Origin: an archaeon
GTDB taxonomy: Archaea > Hydrothermarchaeota > Hydrothermarchaeia > JALTZZ01
Assembly (NCBI GenBank): GCA_027051165.1
Contig: JALTZZ010000113.1
Coordinates: forward strand, 1 to 40,289
Direction of reading: 5' to 3'
Length of the DNA stretch: 40,289 nucleotides
In this document: positions 35,566-40,289 of the stretch, piece after piece
Numbering within the stretch: position 1 is the stretch's first letter
Layout: each line of letters opens with the position of its first letter
Made by a program: the position numbers and the translations under genes
Notes under the pieces: model-generated
Seen by the model: only the letters and a program-made list of their open reading frames with translations
Database searches by the model: none
What the model was told of the DNA's origin: nothing

Positions 35566-35687
35566 ATTATCAATTGATTGGCAATTCGTTGGCAATGACG
35601 ATAAGCCATTTTGGTATCATTTTGTTAACAAATTGGCAATTTTCACAGCTGTAAAGATTGCCAACAAATTGACAATTGATTGATAAT
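35566..35687. repeat. Large imperfect dyad: 31-bp arms, 27/31 matching
   Basis: The arm at 35566-35596 (begins ATTATCAAT, ends GTTGGCAAT) is the inverted counterpart of 35657-35687 (begins ATTGCCAAC, ends ATTGATAAT); I count four mismatches in 31. Within the arms TTGGCAAT/ATTGCCAA boxes recur. The dyad is bracketed by CTCACAGCTGTGAG at 35551-35564 and CTCACAGTTGTGAG at 35696-35709, so symmetry extends to about 160 bp. A third, weaker copy (TTCACAGCTGTAAA) touches the right arm inside. Suited to cooperative protein binding or cruciform formation. Confidence 0.75.
35642..35655. repeat. CTCACAGCTGTGAG palindrome, copy 3 (degenerate)
   Basis: TTCACAGCTGTAAA keeps the central CACAGCTGT but has altered ends. 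It lies within the dyad, next to the right arm. Confidence 0.5.
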
Positions 35688-35695
35688 TTCTTATC

Positions 35696-35709
35696 CTCAC
35701 AGTTGTGAG
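35696..35709. repeat. CTCACAGCTGTGAG palindrome, copy 4 (one mismatch)
   Basis: CTCACAGTTGTGAG, 8 bp to the right of the dyad, mirroring copy 2 on the other side. Confidence 0.75.
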
Positions 35710-35916
35710 AAACTCTGGTGGAAATTTTGCAAATTTTGCGTCAACCTTAAAGATTTTTCTCTGATTTTTAAAGCTTTGACATAATCATTTCAATAATTTT
35801 TAAATAATTTCATGAATAATTAAAAAACCTTGGAATATTTACATAAATCTGCTTGCTTTATTCTTTTTATTCTAAGATTTCTACCTAAGTTTTGCTATCA
35901 GTTCTGCTAAAAATTC

Positions 35917-35930
35917 CTCACAGCTGTGAT
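35917..35930. repeat. CTCACAGCTGTGAG palindrome, copy 5 (one mismatch)
   Basis: CTCACAGCTGTGAT, differing at the last base, in non-coding DNA right of the AT-rich stretch. Confidence 0.7.
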
Positions 35931-36016
35931 GCTGAGTGCAACTTACCCTCTCTAAATCTTCCTTAATTCCTTTATCCCGAAATATACTTTAGAATTTTCA
36001 CTGCAACTTTCTGCGG

Positions 36017-36035
36017 AACTATACACTGTATAGTT
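36017..36035. promoter_or_regulatory. Perfect operator-like palindrome AACTATACA-C-TGTATAGTT
   Basis: Nine-base arms (36017-36025, 36027-36035) match perfectly around one central base. A sister copy is at 36146-36164. Such compact dyads are typical of dimeric regulator sites. Confidence 0.7.
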
Positions 36036-36073
36036 TTTTATAACGGTTTTCTGTTATACCTGCACCGAAGCTG

Positions 36074-36100
36074 AGCGCAAGTTTGATGCCTCAAACCGCT
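36074..36100. repeat. Hairpin AGCG..GTTTGA-TGCC-TCAAAC-CGCT
   Basis: GTTTGA (36081-36086) and TCAAAC (36091-36096) pair around TGCC, extended by AGCG/CGCT with a 3-base bulge. It could be the 3' end of a transcript from the pilin-like gene or a structural element of the control region. Confidence 0.45.
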
Positions 36101-36145
36101 CTTATTTTGGAAAATTAAGAACATTTTAATAGTCTTTTATTGGGG

Positions 36146-36164
36146 AACTATACATCGTATAGTT
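36146..36164. promoter_or_regulatory. Second AACTATACA palindrome (one mismatch)
   Basis: AACTATACATCGTATAGTT repeats the motif at 36017 with one arm mismatch. It lies 6 bp past the stop of the pilin-like gene, so it is not that gene's own promoter site; it belongs to the control region. Confidence 0.6.
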
Positions 36165-36169
36165 GCGCA

Positions 36170-36346
36170 CTACCCCGTGGAGTTGATAACCTTGAGGGTC
36201 TCGTTCTTAGCCTTGCTTCCCAGACTTACAGCATTGTCCGTGAAATCTGCGGCTACAGCCGCCACTATTCCTATCATCGCAATAACCATTATGAGTTCAA
36301 AGAGTCCCGAGCCTCTCCTTCTGTCCTTTATGAACTTTCTTAACAT
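36170..36346 (-). CDS. Type IV pilin-like small protein (58 residues)
   Basis: The reverse strand from ATG 36346 to TAG at 36170 encodes MLRKFIKDRRRGSGLFELIM followed by VIAMIGIVAAVAADFTDNAV and a short polar tail. This is a textbook prepilin start: a basic leader, Gly before the cut, Glu at position +5 (G|SGLFEL) and a 20-residue hydrophobic helix. At 58 residues it is far shorter than most pilins, with almost no globular head, so it could be a minor pilin, a thin-filament subunit or an inner scaffold. It is too short for a typical gene-finder. A TATA element (36361-36368) lies 15 bp upstream and the regulatory palindrome 28 bp upstream. Base identity is clear; function inferred. Confidence 0.8.
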   Translation of the reverse strand: MLRKFIKDRRRGSGLFELIMVIAMIGIVAAVAADFTDNAVSLGSKAKNETLKVINSTG

Positions 36347-36360
36347 GAACTGTAGAGGGC

Positions 36361-36410
36361 TTTTAAAAGCAAATCCTCACAGCTGTGAGGAATCGTTAGC
36401 TTTTTAAATA
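36361..36410. promoter_or_regulatory. Divergent promoter with central TCCTCACAGCTGTGAGGA palindrome (copy 6)
   Basis: The perfect 18-bp palindrome (36374-36391) is flanked by TTTTAAAA (36361-36368) serving the pilin-like gene and TTTTTAAATA (36401-36410) serving the CxxC-protein gene. The palindrome is upstream of both TATA boxes (gaps of 5 and 9 bp), the place of an activator or BRE-overlapping site and not of a blocking repressor downstream of the TATA box. The same arrangement recurs at 38.38-38.43 kb. Confidence 0.75.
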
Positions 36411-36432
36411 TAGACTATGCAGAACATAGATT

Positions 36433-36696
36433 ATGTCCGAAAAAATTGCTATACTCCCAACGAAGAGTATGGTTGAAGCCCTTATACTTGCAGGAGATGT
36501 GTGGGTGCTCATGCAGGATTGGAAGGAAGATAAGTGCGAGATATGCGGAAAAGCCGTGCTTTACTATGTTGAGAAGCCCAAGGAGTATAAAAAGGTCTGC
36601 ATAGAGTGTGCAACCGAGCACTATCCAAGTGAGGCGGCAAAAATAATGAAAAGGGTTTTGAGAAACGAAGCAGATAAGATGAGGTATATACAATAG
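36433..36696 (+). CDS. Small CxxC...CxxC protein of the palindrome-controlled element
   Basis: This 87-residue protein has a four-cysteine zinc site in the middle: KCEICGKAVLYYVEKPKEYK then KVCIECA. The N-terminal part (TKSMVEALILAGDVWVLM) is helical, and the C-terminal helix is basic (AAKIMKRVLRNEADKMRY). I do not recognise a named family; zinc-binding, possibly nucleic-acid or protein binding. It is divergent from the pilin-like gene and shares its palindromic promoter. The opposite-strand open frame over the same bases lacks any motif and is taken as a shadow. Confidence 0.7.
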   Translation: MSEKIAILPTKSMVEALILAGDVWVLMQDWKEDKCEICGKAVLYYVEKPKEYKKVCIECATEHYPSEAAKIMKRVLRNEADKMRYIQ

Positions 36697-36728
36697 CTCA
36701 TATCAACGATATTATTTTCCGCTCATAT

Positions 36729-37055
36729 ATGCAGAACGATACACTCGCAAAAATCAAGGAAATCATTTTGAATGCAGCTGAAAACCACGGAATAGAGATA
36801 GACAGAATTATTCTCTTTGGTTCAAGAGCAAAAGGGGATTATAAAGAGGAATCTGATTGGGATATATTAGTTGTTACAAAAGAAAAAATTGAAAAGGATA
36901 TGTTTTGGAAGTTTTATTCCGAAATTAAGAGGAAGCTGGCAAAAATAAAGATTTATGGGGATTTGATAATATTATCCAAGAAGTATTATGAAAACTACAA
37001 AGAAGATGTTGGAAATATAAGCTACTATGCAACTGTTGAGGGGAAAGTTTTATGA
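36729..37055 (+). CDS. Minimal nucleotidyltransferase (MNT), antitoxin-type partner
   Basis: This 108-residue protein is a polymerase-beta-fold minimal nucleotidyltransferase: IILFGSRAKGDYKEESDWDI with GSRAKG (31-36) and the metal-binding Asp43 and Asp45. Such proteins pair with HEPN proteins as toxin-antitoxin modules; in some cases MNT neutralises HEPN by adding AMP. The stop overlaps the HEPN start by 4 bp (ATGA). It follows the CxxC gene by 32 bp in the same direction and may share its transcript. Family secure, antitoxin activity inferred. Confidence 0.93.
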   Translation: MQNDTLAKIKEIILNAAENHGIEIDRIILFGSRAKGDYKEESDWDILVVTKEKIEKDMFWKFYSEIKRKLAKIKIYGDLIILSKKYYENYKEDVGNISYYATVEGKVL

Positions 37056-37423
37056 GTGATTACTCCCGCTGGATAAAAAAGGCTGAAGAAGATTTAAAGG
37101 CGGCAAAGAAATTTTTAGGTGAAGTATCCCCATGGATCGTAGCTTTTCACGCTCAGCAAGCTATAGAGAAATATCTAAAATCCTTTTTAGTGAAAAACGA
37201 TAAAAAATTTGGAAAAACACATGATCTGTTGGAACTCTTGGATTTATGCTTAGAGATTGATGAGGAATTTAGAGAATTAGAAAAGCTTCCTTTAGAAAAA
37301 ATATCTATGTTCGCTACAATTACAAGATATCCAGAATTGGAGGTTGATGTTGCGGTTGAAGAGTCTGAAGAAGCTATAAAGATTGCAGAGAAGGTTAAAG
37401 AGTTTGTTTTGAAGAAGATTTAG
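37052..37423 (+). CDS. HEPN-domain protein, partner of MNT
   Basis: This 123-residue all-helical HEPN protein has DYSRWIKKAEEDLKAAKKFL, the family core AFHAQQAIEKYLKSFL, and TITRYPELEVDVAVEESEEA. It is translationally coupled to MNT (4-bp overlap), the standard HEPN-MNT pair. The RNase motif R-x4-6-H of active HEPN toxins is not evident, so RNase activity is uncertain; this PF05168-type subclass is often without it. It may stabilise the mobile element or act as a nucleotide-linked switch. Confidence 0.92.
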   Translation: MSDYSRWIKKAEEDLKAAKKFLGEVSPWIVAFHAQQAIEKYLKSFLVKNDKKFGKTHDLLELLDLCLEIDEEFRELEKLPLEKISMFATITRYPELEVDVAVEESEEAIKIAEKVKEFVLKKI

Positions 37424-37431
37424 ATTCTTCC

Positions 37432-37606
37432 CCTCATGCTCACTATGCCAAGAAACGTTGTTGCAAATCTGTCTTCAAGGTTTTCCATGTTCAGAAGCCT
37501 GTAAAGCTACAGCGAGAACATTAAGCTTATTATGAAAGAAACAGTTGGAATTATGAATATATCCAAGACAAAGCTTCCGGCAAGCTCCAAGAGGGATCCT
37601 GCTATT
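37432..37606 (-). pseudogene. Possible broken 3' extension of the membrane-protein gene
   Basis: Just past the stop of the membrane gene at 37607, the minus strand keeps a coding look in another frame: RIAGSLLELAGSFVLDIFII then PTVSFIISLMFSL (a strong membrane helix), a TAG, then LYRLLNMENLEDRFATTFLG and IVSMRGRI. The frame change falls in a duplicated AATAG. This suggests a longer ancestral membrane protein, or a small separate gene, now broken. No start codon with a ribosome site is evident. Confidence 0.4.
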
Positions 37607-38368
37607 CTATTCTATTACTGCTTTAAAAGCACTAAAAGGATTATAGTAAGACTGGAGACCGGCAATGATAGTGTTTATTATGCTGTTCAGCCCGCTCTCA
37701 AGCTGACTTTTCTGGTTTTCAAGATTTTGAATATCCCGCGCATAGTCGTGCTGATGAACAACATAGTAAAGACTATACATAATAGTCGGGAATACAACAG
37801 CCATGGCAATGCTAAAGCTTATGAGAGATGCTCCAACGCTTCTCAGAATCTTCGGAACGAGCAGAACAGCTCCGAGCGCTGTTATGAAGGTAAAGTGGTC
37901 AACAAAGAACTTCATAAGCTCGTGCAGAAAGTTCGCATAGATTATTAAGTATGTGAAGAAGGGAACTGTTGCATCCAGAATTCTATCCAAGGGATCTAAA
38001 AACATGAATACAGCCCATTTTAAAACCATAACATCCACTTGTATTGTTTTTACAGAGGAAACAAATGCATTAATAGCACTAAGAATCACAAAAGCCTCGG
38101 TTGCAGAAGTTCTTATCTCGTCGAGCTTGTTCAGAGCTCCGCTCTGAAGGCTTGATATCTGAAAAACGTTTAAAATCGTCTGGAAAACCGGAGATATTAT
38201 AAGCAGAGCTACTGCAAACAATACACCGAGTGCTATCAGATTGTCTTTCGCGCTTACAGCCCACTCCTCGCTAAAAAACCTGCCGAGGATATGCTGCATG
38301 AGGTATATGATCATCTCTATGTTGGCTATTATTATCACCAGCAGCGCAAGCTCCGCTACCGTCGGCAT
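37607..38368 (-). CDS. Polytopic membrane protein of the palindrome-controlled element
   Basis: This 253-residue protein has about six membrane spans: AELALLVIIIANIEMIIYLM (N-terminal), NLIALGVLFAVALLIISPVF, a span around VILSAINAFVSSV, VPFFTYLIIYANF, FITALGAVLLVPKI, and LISFSIAMAVVFPTIMYSLY. A polar coiled segment follows (DIQNLENQKSQLESGLNSII). Size and layout are like TrbL/VirB6-type or other channel components of transfer or pilus systems, but no family is certain. Start ATG 38368 lies 15 bp from its TATA box (38383-38388) and 28 bp from the palindrome, exactly as for the pilin-like gene. Confidence 0.72.
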   Translation of the reverse strand: MPTVAELALLVIIIANIEMIIYLMQHILGRFFSEEWAVSAKDNLIALGVLFAVALLIISPVFQTILNVFQISSLQSGALNKLDEIRTSATEAFVILSAINAFVSSVKTIQVDVMVLKWAVFMFLDPLDRILDATVPFFTYLIIYANFLHELMKFFVDHFTFITALGAVLLVPKILRSVGASLISFSIAMAVVFPTIMYSLYYVVHQHDYARDIQNLENQKSQLESGLNSIINTIIAGLQSYYNPFSAFKAVIE

Positions 38369-38382
38369 ACTATGTTTACAGC

Positions 38383-38426
38383 TTTTAAGCTTGTTTCCTC
38401 ACAGCTGTGAGGATTCGCTTTTATAA
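38383..38426. promoter_or_regulatory. Divergent promoter with central TCCTCACAGCTGTGAGGA palindrome (copy 7)
   Basis: The perfect 18-bp palindrome (38396-38413) is flanked by TTTTAA (38383-38388, toward the membrane gene) and TTTTATAA (38419-38426, toward the 207-residue gene), with gaps of 7 and 5 bp. On the minus strand, palindrome-to-start distance is 28 bp, the same as at 36.37 kb. On the plus strand a GGTGG ribosome site precedes ATG 38451. Confidence 0.75.
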
Positions 38427-38450
38427 GCTCTTAATTTATTGGTGGTTTAG

Positions 38451-39074
38451 ATGGCGGGGGTAGATATTTTAATGAATGAGGTTTGTGAAATTTTGGAAGA
38501 ACTTGGATACAGCGTGCAGAAGGATGATGAAGGGAAATACATCGTAATTGAAGGAGAAAAAATATATTTCGCTGTGAGATACTACCGCAGAGGATATGCT
38601 GTTGATTTCGAAAGATACGACGACTATATGCTAAATGCTAACAAAAAAGTATATATTACCAACGATGTAAAGAAAAAGATAAAAAGAGCTTTGAAGGAGA
38701 TTTCAAAAACTATCAGAAAGGAAAAAGAGATAAAAAGGAAAGCTGAAGAAGAAAAGAAAAAGAAAATAGAAGAAATCAAAAAGAAGCTCAAAGACAATAT
38801 AGAGATTGTTGATATATATGGAAAAACAATTGTGCTGAGAGTTAATGGTGTTAAGGTTGTTGTAAGCAACTACATCGGAAGCTACAACGCATATACAGAC
38901 CGTGAAGACTTGATGAAAAATCCATTAGATAAGCAGAAAACCATTGAAAATATAAAAGATGACAGCTTCAGCGGGAATGTAATATTTGAAAAAGACAAAA
39001 TTACTGATATTACACTGACGGACGAGAAGAGCTTGGATGACATCCTTGAAAAGCTTTCCCAGATTCTTTCTTAA
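38451..39074 (+). CDS. Unknown cytoplasmic protein with central basic coiled coil (207 residues)
   Basis: The N-terminal 80 residues look like a compact alpha/beta domain (ILMNEVCEILEELGYSVQKD, KIYFAVRYYRRGYAVDFERY). Residues about 85-125 are a highly charged helix (KEISKTIRKEKEIKRKAEEE then KKKKIEEIKKKLKD), and the C-terminal 80 residues are again mixed (GKTIVLRVNGVKVVVSNYIG, NVIFEKDKITDITLTD). There is no signal peptide or membrane span. I recognise no family. It is divergent from the membrane-protein gene with a shared palindromic promoter, so the two probably act together. GGTGG lies 6-10 bp before the start. Confidence 0.7.
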   Translation: MAGVDILMNEVCEILEELGYSVQKDDEGKYIVIEGEKIYFAVRYYRRGYAVDFERYDDYMLNANKKVYITNDVKKKIKRALKEISKTIRKEKEIKRKAEEEKKKKIEEIKKKLKDNIEIVDIYGKTIVLRVNGVKVVVSNYIGSYNAYTDREDLMKNPLDKQKTIENIKDDSFSGNVIFEKDKITDITLTDEKSLDDILEKLSQILS

Positions 39075-39090
39075 CTTTTTCTTTTTAAAG

Positions 39091-40289
39091 TCAAACAAAC
39101 ACTATTTCAAAACCCTTGTAAACTCTTAGCTCTTCTTTCAGCTCTTCCAGAGCAAAAATTATTACGTTTTCCTTATCGAAATACTGGAAAATATCTTCTT
39201 TGTTTACAACAAGTCCCACCTCGTAGAACTCCCCATCCTTGAAATACTTTCCTTGATAGAAAAGAAAGCTGTTCATAACGAGCCAGTCCTTAGCCTTCCT
39301 CAACAAATAAGCTATCTTCACATCCTTAGGATGATAATAGCCTTTATGCTCGCTGAGCTTCTCCTTCAGCTTCTTTCTGAACAGCTCTACTGGAACTTCC
39401 TCATACCTCCTCACATACTCCTCGTAGATTTCCTCTAAGGTTAAGGCGTGCTCTCCGAAGATTTCCTTTATAAAGTCATCCGGTATTTCTACCTCCTTCT
39501 CTTCCTCGAAGATTACCTTTACGTATTGACTGCCCCTAAATTCCGCCGGCTTCGTGAAGACGTATATCAAAAAGCTGATGAAGGCAATGACTATGCCTAT
39601 TATATATTCGGCAGGAATCTCGGTTTCGTAATATGGAAGCCTGACTGGATAGCCGTTGACCTCTATGTATCTCGGCAGATCGCTTCTCACAGCTGTGAGG
39701 TTCCCGTTGACAAAGATGTAGTATTTTCCAGCTCTCTTCTCCACTTTTACTTTATAAGGCTCGACTTCAACCTTAAGGGCGTCTATAATATTTTTTCCGC
39801 TGTATAATACTAAAACATTCTCTCCCTCTTCTAAAAACACATTAGCTTCATGATTTTTAACCTCGTAGAAACCGCCTGCCGGGAGAACCTGTATGTAGCT
39901 TCCCTGAGAAACTTTTACTGAATTCCATCCAGCCTTCGGACTTTCGATAAGAATCATGCTTCCTGATAGGTTTTTCTCGTAAACAGCTTTAATAACCTTC
40001 CAGCTCCATCCCTTCTTGAACAAAACCGCTACATTTCTGTATTTCGGTATGAAGTATATTCTTCTCGCATCGCCTTCAAGATTGTAAACTTCGAGCTGAC
40101 CGTAAATCTTCAACAAATCTGCTGCTTCTTTTAAAGGAGTGTATTTTACCTCAACGAAATAAGCTCTGCCGTCTCTGTCAACGTAGTATTTCTTAGGATT
40201 TACCGCATACACCGTTAAATTTCTGTATTCATAAGGTAAGGGCTCGTTGCATACCAGAACTACGGTGTCGTTCCTCACAGCTGTGAGGA
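39091..40289 (-). CDS. Single-span membrane protein, N-terminus outside window
   Basis: The frame is open to the right edge (reading LTAVRNDTVVLVCNEPLPYE), so the gene probably continues; a GTG at 40278 is the only internal alternative near the edge. About 220 residues of beta-rich sequence (GGFYEVKNHEANVFLEEGEN, PYKVKVEKRAGKYYIFVNGN) precede a membrane helix (AEYIIGIVIAFISFLIYVFT, about residues 224-243 from 40278). A 150-residue acidic/basic cytoplasmic part with helices (EEIYEEYVRRYEEVPVELF) closes it. Outside-in topology suggests a surface or anchoring protein. The regulatory palindrome occurs twice inside the reading frame, each time encoding LTAVR. No family recognised. Confidence 0.72.
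   Translation of the reverse strand, partial: LTAVRNDTVVLVCNEPLPYEYRNLTVYAVNPKKYYVDRDGRAYFVEVKYTPLKEAADLLKIYGQLEVYNLEGDARRIYFIPKYRNVAVLFKKGWSWKVIKAVYEKNLSGSMILIESPKAGWNSVKVSQGSYIQVLPAGGFYEVKNHEANVFLEEGENVLVLYSGKNIIDALKVEVEPYKVKVEKRAGKYYIFVNGNLTAVRSDLPRYIEVNGYPVRLPYYETEIPAEYIIGIVIAFISFLIYVFTKPAEFRGSQYVKVIFEEEKEVEIPDDFIKEIFGEHALTLEEIYEEYVRRYEEVPVELFRKKLKEKLSEHKGYYHPKDVKIAYLLRKAKDWLVMNSFLFYQGKYFKDGEFYEVGLVVNKEDIFQYFDKENVIIFALEELKEELRVYKGFEIVFV
39686..39699. repeat. CTCACAGCTGTGAG palindrome, copy 8 (perfect, inside coding sequence)
   Basis: Lies within the membrane-protein gene; on the minus strand it encodes LTAVR in NGNLTAVRSD. There is no TATA box next to it, unlike copies 6 and 7. Confidence 0.85.
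40272..40289. repeat. TCCTCACAGCTGTGAGGA palindrome, copy 9 (perfect, at right edge)
   Basis: A perfect 18-bp copy forms the last bases of the window. It is in the same reading frame as copy 8 (LTAVR). Whether a promoter lies just beyond cannot be seen. Confidence 0.85.

Larger units (their letters stand above)
35400..36169. other. Repeat-dense non-coding control or origin-like region
   Basis: This roughly 770-bp AT-rich stretch holds no credible gene on either strand. It contains five copies (some degenerate) of the CTCACAGCTGTGAG palindrome, three palindromes at 34-bp spacing, a large dyad with 31-bp arms, a very AT-rich stretch (about 35720-35880), a hairpin at 36074-36100, and two AACTATAC palindromes. 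Iterated binding sites plus an AT-rich stretch recall plasmid or viral replication origins, or a complex regulatory hub. No initiator gene is visible in the window, so the role is inferred. Confidence 0.6.

Noticed and set aside
36177-36407. Plus-strand open frames over the pilin-like gene
   Set aside because: Antisense shadows; the minus-strand frame has a canonical prepilin motif, a TATA box and the spaced palindrome.
37532-37948. 138-codon plus-strand frame opposite the membrane-protein gene
   Set aside because: The opposite frame encodes clear membrane helices with a promoter; this one is polar, motif-free and lacks a promoter.

Overview
The window looks chromosomal and comes from a thermophilic euryarchaeon, most like Archaeoglobales. 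It is AT-rich and favours AGA/AGG and ATA codons. It has archaeal TATA elements and Shine-Dalgarno sites of the GGAGGTGA type. It carries a bacterial-type DNA gyrase A gene, a BpsA branched-polyamine synthase, an archaeal Rnl3-type RNA ligase, a tungstate-binding protein, an FmdE-family protein and KaiC-like ATPases. The lineage call is an inference from gene content; no rRNA or tRNA gene is visible.

1-8.4 kb: the 5' end of a biotin carboxylase gene, a small secreted protein divergent from an ArsR-type regulator with a clear palindromic operator, then a molybdenum/tungsten-flavoured stretch (fmdE-like and moeA, a radical SAM/SPASM protein, DUF1641, DUF151, a winged-helix protein, tupA). 8.5-17.2 kb: copper ATPase copA with tatD, an orphan histidine kinase, an orphan type II/IV secretion ATPase, and a two-gene KaiC-like operon in which one protein joins a RecA-like ATPase through one membrane helix to a large extracytoplasmic domain. 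17.2-33.1 kb: pdxS and a polytopic membrane protein, an HD hydrolase with an RNA ligase, an intact IS1341-type (tnpB-only) element directly in front of gyrA, gyrA itself interrupted by an intein placed just after the catalytic tyrosine, the polyamine operon speE-bpsA, purL, an archaeal AAA ATPase, and a conserved archaeal trio (Era-like GTPase, DUF2073, Zn-ribbon).

33.2-35.4 kb is a graveyard of transposases: a frameshifted and truncated tnpB and a decayed DDE transposase. A third tnpB relic lies at 17.25-17.64 kb.

35.4-40.3 kb is unlike the rest and is the most interesting part. It opens with about 800 bp of non-coding, repeat-dense DNA: three palindromes at an exact 34-bp period, a roughly 120-bp imperfect dyad, and several copies of a palindrome with core CTCACAGCTGTGAG. 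Beyond it are a 58-residue type IV pilin-like protein, a small CxxC protein, an MNT-HEPN pair, a polytopic membrane protein, a 207-residue unknown and a single-span membrane protein running off the right edge. The same palindrome sits between both divergent gene pairs at matching distances from their TATA boxes, and occurs twice inside the last gene. I infer a co-regulated pilus or transfer module, possibly an integrated plasmid- or virus-like element with its own control or origin region.
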